A stretch of 35,301 nucleotides of DNA from Rhodospirillales bacterium (lineage in GTDB: Bacteria > Pseudomonadota > Alphaproteobacteria > Reyranellales > Reyranellaceae). The notes beneath the pieces were generated by a model. That model was not told where the DNA came from. It saw only the letters and a list, made by a program, of their open reading frames with translations, and made no database searches. The translations under genes were made by a program, and so were the position numbers. This document shows, piece by piece, positions 9,271 through 16,938 of this stretch (position 1 is the stretch's first letter; every line of letters starts with the position of its first letter). The stretch lies in assembly GCA_003153415.1 (NCBI GenBank), contig PLYQ01000117.1, forward strand, positions 1 through 35,301. Reading direction: 5' to 3'.

Positions 9271-10062
9271 ATGGCCGGCAGGCTTCGCTCCTTTCCCGAC
9301 GTGCTGCTGTCGGTCGAGAAGATCAGCCTGTCGTTCGGCGGCGTGAAGGCGCTCAGCGACATCAGCTTCGACATTGCCAAGGGTGAGATCCGCGCCATCA
9401 TCGGCCCCAACGGCGCCGGCAAGTCGTCGATGTTGAACTGCATCAACGGCTTCTACCATCCGCAGCAAGGCGCCATCACCTACAAGGGCGTCAGGCGCAG
9501 CCAGATGCGACCGCACGAGGCAGCCGAGCAGGGTATTGCCCGGACCTTCCAGAACATCGCGCTGTTTCGCGGTATGTCGACCCTCGACAACATCATGACC
9601 GGGCGCAATCTGCGCATGAAGACCGGTCTGTTCTGGCAGGCGCTGCGACTGGGGCCGGCGGCGCGCGAGGAGATCGAGCACCGCAAGGTGGTGGAGCGCA
9701 TCATCGACTTCCTCGAGATCCAGCACATTCGCAAGGCGCCGGTTGGGCAGCTGCCCTACGGCCTGCAGAAGCGGGTCGAGCTGGGACGTGCGCTCGCCGC
9801 CGAACCCGAACTCCTGCTGCTCGACGAGCCGATGGCCGGCATGAATCTCGAGGAGAAGCAGGACATGTGCCGCTTTATCCTCGACGTGAACGACGAGTTC
9901 GGCACCACGATCTGCCTGATCGAGCACGACATGGGCGTGGTCATGGATATTTCTGACCGTGTCGTCGTCCTCGACTACGGCCGCAAGATCGGCGACGGCG
10001 TGCCGAACGACGTCAGGAACGACCGGGCGGTGATCGACGCCTATCTCGGCGTCAGCCACTGA
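9271..10062 (+). CDS. livG: Branched-chain-type ABC transporter ATPase (LivG-like)
   Basis: One of two ATPases of a hydrophobic-amino-acid-type (HAAT) ABC importer, 263 residues. Walker A is GPNGAGKS (45-52), the Q-loop is RTFQN (91-95), the signature LPYGLQKR (161-168) replaces the usual LSYGQQRR, Walker B is LLLLDEP with Asp185/Glu186, and the switch histidine is His219. The C-terminal sequence VLDYGRKIGDGVPNDVRNDRAVIDAYLG is the LivG-type tail. It lies between the acyl-CoA ligase and the first permease with very short gaps. In this subfamily the substrate can be a branched-chain amino acid, an aromatic acid, urea or another small acid; only the family is certain. Confidence 0.93.
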   Translation: MAGRLRSFPDVLLSVEKISLSFGGVKALSDISFDIAKGEIRAIIGPNGAGKSSMLNCINGFYHPQQGAITYKGVRRSQMRPHEAAEQGIARTFQNIALFRGMSTLDNIMTGRNLRMKTGLFWQALRLGPAAREEIEHRKVVERIIDFLEIQHIRKAPVGQLPYGLQKRVELGRALAAEPELLLLDEPMAGMNLEEKQDMCRFILDVNDEFGTTICLIEHDMGVVMDISDRVVVLDYGRKIGDGVPNDVRNDRAVIDAYLGVSH

Positions 10063-10074
10063 GGGAAACGGACC

Positions 10075-11001
10075 ATGGGTTTCTTCCTGGAAGTTCTGTT
10101 CGGTGGCCTGCTGGCGGGCGTACTTTATTCGCTGGTCGCCCTGGGCTTTGTGCTGATTTTCAAGGCGTCGGGAGTGTTCAACTTCGCGCAGGGCGCGATG
10201 GTGCTGACGGCGGCACTGGCGCTGGTCCGCGCGCTCGATTTTCTGCAACAGGAATGGCATTGGCCGTTTGGCGTGGCCCTTGCCACCGCCTTCCTCTTTG
10301 CCGGCTTCATCATGGCGCTGGTGGCGTGGGCTGCCGAGAAGCTGGTGCTGCGCAAGCTCGTCAACCAGGAAGGCATCATCCTGTTCATGGCGACCATCGG
10401 CGTCACGTTCTTCCTCGAGGGCTTTGCCCAGACCGTTTTCGGCGCCGACGTCTATCCTCTCAATATTGGCCTGCCCAAGGAGCCGATCTTCCTGCTCGAG
10501 TCGCTGTTCGACGGCGGCATCCTGGTGAACGAGCTCGACATCTGGGCCGCGGTGATCGCCGGCCTTCTGGTGGCGGGGCTGGCGCTGTTCTTCCAGAGGA
10601 CGCGCATCGGCCGCGCGCTGCGCGCCGTGGCAGACGACCATGCCGCGGCCCAATCGGTCGGCATTCCGCTCAACCAGATCTGGTTCATCGTCTGGCTGGT
10701 CGCTGGTCTCGTGGCGTTGGTGGCGGGCGCGGTGTGGGGCAGCAAGCTCGGCGTCCAGTTCTCGCTCACGTTGCTCGCATTGAAGGCGCTGCCGGTCCTG
10801 ATACTTGGTGGCTTCACCTCGGTGCCGGGCGCGATCGTGGGCGGGCTGATCATCGGTGCAGGCGAGAAGCTCGCCGAGGTGTTCCTGGGTCCATCGATGG
10901 GCGGCGGCATCGAAATCTGGTTTGCCTATGTCGTGGCGCTGCTGTTCCTGCTGGTCAGGCCCCAAGGCCTGTTCGGCGAACGCATCATCGAACGCGTCTA
11001 A
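10075..11001 (+). CDS. livH: Branched-chain-type ABC transporter permease (LivH-like)
   Basis: Inner-membrane permease of 308 residues with about eight hydrophobic helices. The N-terminus FFLEVLFGGLLAGVLYSLVALGFVLIFKASGVFNFAQG is the typical LivH opening (GVFNFAQGA motif near residues 34-42). The cytoplasmic coupling segment is RTRIGRALRAVADDHAAAQSVGI. The C-terminal LVRPQGLFGERIIERV is also characteristic. A ribosome site, GAGGGAAACGG, precedes ATG 10075. It forms the membrane channel with the downstream LivM-like protein. Confidence 0.93.
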   Translation: MGFFLEVLFGGLLAGVLYSLVALGFVLIFKASGVFNFAQGAMVLTAALALVRALDFLQQEWHWPFGVALATAFLFAGFIMALVAWAAEKLVLRKLVNQEGIILFMATIGVTFFLEGFAQTVFGADVYPLNIGLPKEPIFLLESLFDGGILVNELDIWAAVIAGLLVAGLALFFQRTRIGRALRAVADDHAAAQSVGIPLNQIWFIVWLVAGLVALVAGAVWGSKLGVQFSLTLLALKALPVLILGGFTSVPGAIVGGLIIGAGEKLAEVFLGPSMGGGIEIWFAYVVALLFLLVRPQGLFGERIIERV

Positions 11002-11012
11002 GGGGGCAGCAG

Positions 11013-12089
11013 GTGATCTACCGCGAGGCCGGCCAATACAAGGTGAGCTACCAAGCCGACGAGGCGATCTTCCCGATCGCCCAGGACCGCGTTGTCATGC
11101 TGGCGCTGCTGGCGGTCGCCTTTTTTGTCGTGCCGCTGGTGGCCAGCGAATATGTTTATCGCGCCGTGCTGATCCCGACCGTGATCCTGGCGCTGGCGGC
11201 GATCGGGCTCAACGTGCTGATGGGCTACTGCGGCCAGGTCTCGCTGGGTTCCGGTGCCTTCATGGGCGTCGGCGCTTATGCCGCCTACAACCTCGCCATC
11301 CGCCTGCCGTTCCTCAATCCCTTCGTCTGCATCCTGCTGAGCGGCTTCTTCGCGGCGGCGGTCGGCATCGCCTTCGGCATTCCGAGTCTGCGTATCAAGG
11401 GCTTCTATCTCGCCGTCGCCACGCTCGCCGCGCAGTTCTTCGGCGACTGGGCGTTCCTGCGCATCAAGTGGCTGACCAACAACACGCCCTCGGGCTCGGT
11501 CAATGCGCCGCCTTTGCAGATCTTCGGCTACGACCTCTCCTCGCCCACGGCGAACTATCTGGTGGCGCTCGCCTTCACCTGCGTGCTGGGACTCGGCGTC
11601 AAGAACATCGTGCGCGGCCATGTCGGCCGGCAATGGATGGCGATCCGCGACATGGACATCGCCGCCGAGATCATCGGGGTGCGTCCGATGTACGCCAAGC
11701 TCACGGCCTTCGCCGTGTCCTCGTTCCTGATCGGGGTGTCGGGCGCGCTGTGGGCCTTCGTCTATCTCGGCTCGTGGGAGCCTGCGGCGTTCGACATCAA
11801 CCGCAGTTTCGAGCTGATGTTCATGGTCATCATCGGCGGCCTGGGTTCGATCCTGGGCAGCGTGCTCGGCGCCATCTTCATCGTGCTACTGCCGATCTTC
11901 CTCAATCAGGCGCTGCCGCCCTTGGGCGCGCTGTTCGGTTGGCACATCAGCACCGCCACCGTCTCGCATTCCGAATCGATGATCTTCGGCGCCTTGATCG
12001 TGTTTTTCCTGGTCGTCGAACCGCACGGGCTTGCCCGACTGTGGTCGGTCGCCAAGGAAAAGCTGCGGCTTTGGCCTTTTCCGCACTGA
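11013..12089 (+). CDS. livM: Branched-chain-type ABC transporter permease (LivM-like)
   Basis: Second permease of the importer, 358 residues from GTG 11013, which is preceded by the strong ribosome site AGGGGGCAG. The frame is open far upstream inside livH, but that part lacks coding character. Hydrophobic helices start near residue 27. NVLMGYCGQVSLGSGAFMGVGAYAAYNL is the LivM hallmark, and RDMDIAAEIIGVRPMYAKLTAFAVSSFLIGVSGALWA is the coupling-loop segment. The C-terminal VVEPHGLARLW closes the protein. It follows livH by 11 nt. Confidence 0.93.
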   Translation: MIYREAGQYKVSYQADEAIFPIAQDRVVMLALLAVAFFVVPLVASEYVYRAVLIPTVILALAAIGLNVLMGYCGQVSLGSGAFMGVGAYAAYNLAIRLPFLNPFVCILLSGFFAAAVGIAFGIPSLRIKGFYLAVATLAAQFFGDWAFLRIKWLTNNTPSGSVNAPPLQIFGYDLSSPTANYLVALAFTCVLGLGVKNIVRGHVGRQWMAIRDMDIAAEIIGVRPMYAKLTAFAVSSFLIGVSGALWAFVYLGSWEPAAFDINRSFELMFMVIIGGLGSILGSVLGAIFIVLLPIFLNQALPPLGALFGWHISTATVSHSESMIFGALIVFFLVVEPHGLARLWSVAKEKLRLWPFPH

Positions 12090-12110
12090 TTCGTGACTTT
12101 CGTCGGGGGT

Positions 12111-12123
12111 GGCCGAAGCGGCC
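12111..12123 (+). repeat. Small hairpin upstream of the substrate-binding protein gene
   Basis: GGCCG and CGGCC (5-bp arms, 3-nt loop) lie 22 nt after the livM stop, in the 98-bp gap before the substrate-binding protein. There is no T-run, so it is unlikely to be a strong terminator. It might stabilise a processed mRNA end, or it may be chance in GC-rich DNA. Confidence 0.25.
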
Positions 12124-12187
12124 GGAGCGGACTAGGGTTTCAATAAAGGTGGGCCGTCAGGATCTGCCGAACCGTGAGGAGGAAACT

Positions 12188-13513
12188 ATGGGAATTCGCA
12201 AAGCAGCGCTTTTAGGCGCGGCGATCGTGTCGGCCGGCGTCATCGCCGCCACGGCCGCTGAGGCCCAGAACGAACAATTCATTCCGGGATTGGTCTACCG
12301 TACCGGCGCCTATGCCCCGAACGGCGTTCCGTTCGCTGACGGCGCCGCCGACTACATCGCCATGCTGAACGCCCGCGACGGCGGCATTAACGGCGTCAAG
12401 CTGACGTTCGAGGAATGCGAGACCGGCTATGCCACCGACCGCGGCGTGGAATGCTACGAGCGGCTGAAGGGCAAGGGCCCGACGGGCGCCGCCTATTTCA
12501 GCCCGCTCAGCACCGGCATCACCTTCGCGCTCACCGAAAAGGCGCCGGGCGACAAGGTTCCGCTGATCACCATGGGCTACGGCCGTGCCGACAGCCGCGA
12601 CGGCGCCGTCTTCACCTGGAACTTCCCGCTGCTCGGCACTTACTGGACGGCTGCGAGTGTCGCGATCCAGTACATCGCCAAGGAGATGGGCGGCTTCGAC
12701 AAGCTCAAGGGCAAGAAGATCGCGCTGCTCTATCACGACTCGCCTTATGGCAAGGAGCCGATCGCGGCACTCGACGTCATGTCCAAGAAATACGGCTTCG
12801 AGTTCCTGCAGATCCCGGTGCCCGCGCCGGGCAGCGAACAGAAGTCGCAGTGGTTGCAGATCCGCCAGCAGAAGCCGGATTATGTCCTGCTGTGGGGCTG
12901 GGGCGTCATGAATTCCGCTGCCGTCACCGAGGCCGGCAACGTCAACTACCCGCGCGATCATATGATCGGTGTGTGGTGGTCGGGCGCCGAGCCGGATGTG
13001 ATCCCCGCCGGCGACAAGGCCGCCGGCTACAAGGCGCTGATGCTGCAGCATCCCGCCGGCAAGTTCGGCGTCCACGCCGACGTCGAGAAATATGTCATCT
13101 CGCAGGGCAAGTCGCTCGCCAAGCCCGACGAGTTCGGCCAGGTCCTCTACAACCGCGGCCTGGTCAACTCGATGCTGGGCACCGAGGCGATTCGCACGGC
13201 GATGGCCAAGTTCGGCAACAAGCCGATGACCGGCGAACAGGTGCGCTGGGGCATCGAGCATCTCGACCTCACCGCAGACCGCATCAAGAAACTCGGCTTC
13301 GAGGGCATGATCGGACCGATCAAGGTCTCGTGTGCCGACCATGAAGGCGCCCGACTCAGCCGCGTCCATCAATGGGACGGCAAGCAGTGGAAAGTGATTT
13401 CCGATTGGTTCACCGCCGACGATGCCATCATCGAACCGCTGGTGAAAGACACGGCCGGCAAGTATGCGGCGGAGAAGAAGATTACCGCGCGCGACTGCTC
13501 GAAGGAGAGCTGA
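12188..13513 (+). CDS. Exported ABC substrate-binding protein, HAAT/LivJ type
   Basis: Periplasmic binding protein of the LivGHMF importer, 441 residues. ATG 12188 follows an excellent ribosome site (GAGGAGGAAACT). The signal peptide has basic GIRK, a hydrophobic core to about residue 22, and a probable cleavage after AEA (residues 24-26). The mature part opens with GLVYRTGAYAPNGVPFADGAADYIAMLNARDGGING, typical of the type I periplasmic-binding (Peripla_BP_6) fold, in which a new ligand is met at the first loop. The 98-bp gap before it and the terminator after it suggest separately high expression, as is usual for binding proteins. The ligand is not predictable from the sequence. Confidence 0.92.
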   Translation: MGIRKAALLGAAIVSAGVIAATAAEAQNEQFIPGLVYRTGAYAPNGVPFADGAADYIAMLNARDGGINGVKLTFEECETGYATDRGVECYERLKGKGPTGAAYFSPLSTGITFALTEKAPGDKVPLITMGYGRADSRDGAVFTWNFPLLGTYWTAASVAIQYIAKEMGGFDKLKGKKIALLYHDSPYGKEPIAALDVMSKKYGFEFLQIPVPAPGSEQKSQWLQIRQQKPDYVLLWGWGVMNSAAVTEAGNVNYPRDHMIGVWWSGAEPDVIPAGDKAAGYKALMLQHPAGKFGVHADVEKYVISQGKSLAKPDEFGQVLYNRGLVNSMLGTEAIRTAMAKFGNKPMTGEQVRWGIEHLDLTADRIKKLGFEGMIGPIKVSCADHEGARLSRVHQWDGKQWKVISDWFTADDAIIEPLVKDTAGKYAAEKKITARDCSKES

Positions 13514-13527
13514 TCCTTCAACGAACC

Positions 13528-13568
13528 GCCCCTCGTCCTCCGACAAGGCGGACGAGGGGCTTCTTTTT
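13528..13568 (+). terminator. Intrinsic terminator inside the liv cluster
   Basis: A perfect 11-bp stem, GCCCCTCGTCC (13528-13538) and GGACGAGGGGC (13550-13560), with an 11-nt loop is followed directly by TTCTTTTT (13561-13568). It begins 14 nt after the stop of the binding-protein gene and ends 15 nt before the livF start. It should end most transcripts after the binding protein and allow partial read-through into livF and the genes beyond. Confidence 0.88.
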
Positions 13569-13583
13569 CATCGAGGACCGAAG

Positions 13584-14417
13584 ATGAGCGTCGCCAGCGC
13601 CACACCGGCAACCGCTGTCGCCAATGTCATCGACGTGGCCAATATCGAGGTGATTTACAACCACGTCATCCTCGTGCTGAAGGGCGTGTCGCTCAGCGTC
13701 CCGCCGGGCGCCATCGTGGCGTTGCTCGGCGCCAATGGCGCCGGCAAGTCGACGACGCTCAAGGCGATTTCCAACCTGCTGCGCACCGAGCGCGGCGAAG
13801 TCACCAAGGGCCAGATCAATTGCCGCGGCGAGCGGGTCGATGGGCTGACGCCCAACGAGCTGGTACGGCGTGGCGTCATCCAGGTGATGGAAGGCCGCCA
13901 CTGCTTCGGCCATCTCACGGTCGAGGAGAATCTGCTGACCGGTGCCTTCATCCAGGGCGGCAAGCGACGCCAGATCGCCGACGACCTGGAGAAAGTCTAC
14001 CACTACTTCCCGCGGCTCAAGGAGCGGCGCACCAGCCAGGCCGGCTACACGTCGGGCGGCGAGCAGCAGATGACGGCGATCGGCCGCGCGTTGATGAGCC
14101 GGCCCACCACCATCCTGCTCGACGAGCCATCGATGGGCCTGGCGCCGCAGCTCGTCGAGGAGATCTTCGAGATCGTGAAGAGCCTCAACGAACGCGAGAA
14201 GGTCTCGATCCTGCTGGCTGAGCAGAATACCAACGTGGCGCTGCGCTACGCCCACTACGGCTACATTCTCGAGAATGGCCGGGTCGTGCTCGACGGCGAC
14301 GCCGCAAGCTTGCGCGAAAACGAGGACGTGAAGGAATTCTACCTCGGCATCGGCGGCGAGGGCCGCCGCTCGTTCCGTGACGTCAAACACTACCGGCGGC
14401 GCAAGCGCTGGCTTTAG
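13584..14417 (+). CDS. livF: Branched-chain-type ABC transporter ATPase (LivF-like)
   Basis: Second ATPase of the importer, 277 residues from ATG 13584. The frame is open further upstream, but that stretch runs through the terminator and the end of the previous gene, so the later ATG is chosen. Walker A is GANGAGKST (49-57), the signature is TSGGEQQ (156-162) as in LivF, Walker B is ILLDEPSMGLAP with Asp180/Glu181, and the switch residue is Gln214 (LAEQN) as usual for LivF. The C-terminal basic tail RRSFRDVKHYRRRKRW is typical of the cluster subtype that includes a ligase. It lies immediately after an intrinsic terminator. Confidence 0.93.
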   Translation: MSVASATPATAVANVIDVANIEVIYNHVILVLKGVSLSVPPGAIVALLGANGAGKSTTLKAISNLLRTERGEVTKGQINCRGERVDGLTPNELVRRGVIQVMEGRHCFGHLTVEENLLTGAFIQGGKRRQIADDLEKVYHYFPRLKERRTSQAGYTSGGEQQMTAIGRALMSRPTTILLDEPSMGLAPQLVEEIFEIVKSLNEREKVSILLAEQNTNVALRYAHYGYILENGRVVLDGDAASLRENEDVKEFYLGIGGEGRRSFRDVKHYRRRKRWL

Positions 14418-14483
14418 GCGGCCGCTGACACCGCGGCCCCGCCCGGGCTACGGTGGACCGGCAAACCTCTGGGAAACGCACCG

Positions 14484-15719
14484 ATGTCCAAGCACTACGA
14501 CACGCTGGAAACCCGCTCGCCGGCCGAGCGCGAGAAGGCGCTGATGCAGGCCCTGCCGCTTCAGATCGCTCACGCCAAGGCCAATGCGCCGTTCTTCAAG
14601 GATTGGCTGAAGGACGTCGATCCGGCGTCGGTCACGTCGCGCGCGGCGCTGGCCAAATTGCCGGTGCTACGCAAGTCCATGCTGGGCGAGGTCCAGAAGA
14701 AGAACCCGCCGATGGGCGGGCTGATCGCCGTGCCGATGAGCAAGGCGCGCCACGTCTTCATGTCGCCCGGCCCGATCTTCGAGATCGACACCGATGAGCC
14801 GGACTATTTCCGCGGTGCGCGGGCGATGTATGCCGGCGGCTTTCGTGCCGGCGACGTGGTCTACAACACCTTCTCCTATCACCTGACCCCCGCCGGTATC
14901 ATGATGGAATCGGCGCTGCGTGCGCTGGGCTGCGCCGTGGTCCCGGGCGGCGTCGGCAACACCGAGCTGCAGCTCGACGCGATCGCTGCCATCAAGCCGA
15001 CCGGCTATGTCGGCACGCCGTCGTTCCTGAAAATCCTGATCGAGAAGGCAGCCGAGCTCGGCAAGGATATCTCGTCGATCAAGCACGCGTTCGTCGGCGC
15101 CGAGGCATTGCCGCCGTCGCTGCGCCAGATGTTCATCGATAAGGGCATGACCTGCCTGCAGAGCTACGGCACGGCCGATCTCGGCACCATCGCCTACGAG
15201 TCCGAAGCCATTCAGGGCATGACCATCGACGAGGGCGTCATCGTCGAGATCGTGCGCCCCGGCACCGGCGATCCTGTGCCCGAGGGCGATGTCGGCGAAG
15301 TGGTCGTGACGACATTCAACAAAGCCTATCCGCTGGTCCGCTTCGGCACCGGCGACATGTCGGCGGTGCTGGCAGGCCCCAGTTCGTGCGGACGCACCAA
15401 CATGCGCATCAAGGGCTGGATGGGCCGCGCCGACCAGCGCACCAAGGTGCGCGGCATGTTCGTTGATCCCGCGCAAATCGACGAGATCGCCAAGAAGCAC
15501 CCGGGCCTCGGTCGCCTGCGCCTGGTAATCGACTGGGTCAACCAGGCCGACGTCATGACCTTGAAGGCCGAGAGTGGTGACACCACGCCCGCGTTCGCCC
15601 AGGCGCTGGAGGCCACCATCCGCACCGTGTGCAAGGTCGGCGGCAAGGTCGAGTTTGCCAAGCTGGGCAGCCTGCCCAACGACGGCAAGGTGATCGACGA
15701 TATTCGTAAATATACATAA
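14484..15719 (+). CDS. PaaK-like (phenylacetate-CoA ligase family) protein with altered P-loop
   Basis: Adenylate-forming protein of the phenylacetate-CoA ligase family, 411 residues, close to the usual 430. Recognisable are the N-terminal NAPFFKDWL (about 35-42), YGTADLG at 228-234, RFGTGDMS with Asp291, GRADQRTKVRGMFVDP (314-329) and the C-terminal DGKVIDD. The glycine/serine-rich ATP P-loop expected near residue 93 (SSGTTG in the family) is replaced by FMSPGPIFE. This seems to be a feature of the liv-associated subgroup rather than a mutation, since the frame is otherwise intact. It follows livF after 66 nt, which contain a 6-bp GGCCGC/GCGGCC hairpin, and precedes an SDR gene. Ligase activity is likely but not assured. 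Confidence 0.83.
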   Translation: MSKHYDTLETRSPAEREKALMQALPLQIAHAKANAPFFKDWLKDVDPASVTSRAALAKLPVLRKSMLGEVQKKNPPMGGLIAVPMSKARHVFMSPGPIFEIDTDEPDYFRGARAMYAGGFRAGDVVYNTFSYHLTPAGIMMESALRALGCAVVPGGVGNTELQLDAIAAIKPTGYVGTPSFLKILIEKAAELGKDISSIKHAFVGAEALPPSLRQMFIDKGMTCLQSYGTADLGTIAYESEAIQGMTIDEGVIVEIVRPGTGDPVPEGDVGEVVVTTFNKAYPLVRFGTGDMSAVLAGPSSCGRTNMRIKGWMGRADQRTKVRGMFVDPAQIDEIAKKHPGLGRLRLVIDWVNQADVMTLKAESGDTTPAFAQALEATIRTVCKVGGKVEFAKLGSLPNDGKVIDDIRKYT

Positions 15720-15736
15720 GGGCGGAAGTACACCTG

Positions 15737-16531
15737 ATGGACCTGGGACTCGCCGGCAAACATGCACTGGTGACCGGCTCGACCGCCGGCATCGGCTACG
15801 CGTTAGCCAAGGGCCTGCTGGCCGAAGGCGCGAGCGTCGTGATCACGGCCCGTACGCAGGCCAGTGTCGCCTCGGCCTTAAAGCGCCTGAAGGATGCCGT
15901 GCCCGACGCCAAGGTGACCGCCATCGCCGCCGACTGTGCGACGGCGGCCGGCGCCAAGGCGGTGTTCGACCGCGTGCCCGAGCTAGACATCCTGGTGAAC
16001 AATCTCGGTATCTACGGCCGCAAGCCTGCCTTCGAGATCACCGACGAGGAGTGGCAGCGCTTCTTCGAGACCAACGTCATGAGCGGCATCCGCTTTGCCC
16101 GCCACTACGCGCCCGGCATGGCCCAGCGCGGCTGGGGCCGCGTCCTGTTCGTGTCGAGCGAGTCGGCGCTCAACATCCCCAAGGAAATGATCCACTACGG
16201 CATGACCAAGACCGCCCAGCTCGCGGTCTCGCGCGGCATGGCAATGGAACTGGCCGGCACGGGCGTCACCGTGAACGCCCTGCTGCCCGGCCCGACCCAC
16301 ACCGAGACCACCGACGAGTTGCGCGCCGAGCGGGCCAAGGCCTCGGGCAAGTCGGTGGCCGAGATCGAGGCCGATTTCTTCGTGAACTTCCGGCCGACCT
16401 CGCTGGTCCGCCGCTTCACCTCGGCCGACGAGGTCGCGGCGCTGGGCGTCTATCTCTGCAGCGAGGCTGCCTCGGGAACGTCCGGCGCGGCGATGCGGGT
16501 CGATGGCGGTGTGGTCAATCAGATCATGTAG
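15737..16531 (+). CDS. Short-chain dehydrogenase/reductase (SDR)
   Basis: NAD(P)-dependent oxidoreductase of 264 residues, classical SDR length. The nucleotide-binding motif is TGSTAGIG (13-20); NNLG (88-91) stands where NNAG is usual; Asn113, Ser141, Tyr154 and Lys158 form the catalytic tetrad (HYGMTK). The C-terminal end, YLCSEAASGTSGAAMRVDGGVV, is typical of FabG-like enzymes. Arg40 at the end of the second beta strand suggests a preference for NADP, though this is weak evidence. It is 17 nt after the PaaK-like gene and probably oxidises or reduces an intermediate of the compound imported by the liv system. The substrate is unknown. Confidence 0.92.
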   Translation: MDLGLAGKHALVTGSTAGIGYALAKGLLAEGASVVITARTQASVASALKRLKDAVPDAKVTAIAADCATAAGAKAVFDRVPELDILVNNLGIYGRKPAFEITDEEWQRFFETNVMSGIRFARHYAPGMAQRGWGRVLFVSSESALNIPKEMIHYGMTKTAQLAVSRGMAMELAGTGVTVNALLPGPTHTETTDELRAERAKASGKSVAEIEADFFVNFRPTSLVRRFTSADEVAALGVYLCSEAASGTSGAAMRVDGGVVNQIM

Positions 16532-16938
16532 GGCCACCCCCGGAATATGAGAAATAATCGCAGAAAAGCCCGCCACACCTGCTTTTTATGTTTCTCACCG
16601 AGGTGAGAAACAGGTGAGAAAGCGGTGAGAAACCGGCGATACCGCAGGGCTATCCGTTGGCCGGGCGCGGGCCTGTTGGCGGCCTCGAAGGCGGCCAGCC
16701 GGGCAGTAACTTACCCTCGGTCAGGCCGGCCGACGCGACGATCGAGGACGGCGGCGAAAGCCGCTTGGCGCTACAGGCGTGGGGTCGTCGTTTACTCAAG
16801 TGCCCGTTCACATTCGATCGCCCAAGGCCTGACGCGACCGTGCCACGCTGGCAAATTCGCCACATTTCCCGTATCTATTCGGCGTGCGGTCGCCCCGTTC
16901 CCCTCCCCCCAAAGGGGTCCGCGCCAAGGAGGAATATC
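16532..16938. promoter_or_regulatory. Long non-coding gap with regulatory repeat array
   Basis: This 407-bp stretch is the largest gene-free region in the window. Its first 100 bp are locally AT-richer and hold the 9-mer repeat array described separately. The remainder (about 16640-16900) shows no gene with a credible start or family resemblance; the open frames there are GC-driven. A C-run/G-run hairpin (CCCC at 16905-16910 region, AAA, GGGG at 16914-16917) lies just before the ribosome site of the next gene and could affect translation. Promoters for the downstream five-gene operon should lie here. Confidence 0.6.
16589..16632 (+). repeat. Four 9-mers at 11-bp period (one inverted, three direct): probable operator array
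   Basis: TTTCTCACC at 16591-16599 is followed by GGTGAGAAA at 16602-16610, 16613-16621 and 16624-16632. Starts are exactly 11 bp apart, so every copy lies on the same face of the helix. The first two form a perfect inverted repeat with 11-bp arms, TGTTTCTCACC and GGTGAGAAACA, around a 2-bp centre (16589-16612). A weaker fifth copy, TATGAGAAA, is at 16546-16554 (56 bp, close to five turns, upstream). The layout is that of cooperative binding by a dimeric regulator. The protein that binds is unknown. Confidence 0.8.

Noticed and set aside
7564-10965. A 1133-codon open frame on the minus strand, antisense to the ligase, livG and livH genes
   Set aside because: It has low-complexity Arg/His/Asp/Gln-rich composition with no domain and lies exactly opposite well-supported genes. 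High-GC codon bias removes stop codons from the antisense frame; it is a shadow.
10254-11012. Upstream extension of the LivM frame into livH
   Set aside because: The extension is out of frame with livH and Arg/Gly-rich; a GTG at 11013 with a strong ribosome site gives the normal LivM N-terminus.
10856-12187. Upstream extension of the binding-protein frame
   Set aside because: It overlaps livH and livM in another frame; ATG 12188 has an excellent ribosome site and starts a signal peptide.
14420-14438. GGCCGC/GCGGCC hairpin after livF as a terminator
   Set aside because: Six-bp stem with no T-run in very GC-rich DNA; likely chance or at most weak.
16589-16632. Reading the 11-bp repeats as a CRISPR array or plasmid replication origin
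   Set aside because: Units are 9 bp with 2-bp spacers, far too short for CRISPR, and no replication initiator gene or AT-rich unwinding region is nearby; an operator array fits better.
16657-16938. Longer N-terminus for the PIMT-like protein
   Set aside because: It would bury the export signal 94 residues inside the protein and ignore the strong ribosome site before TTG 16939.
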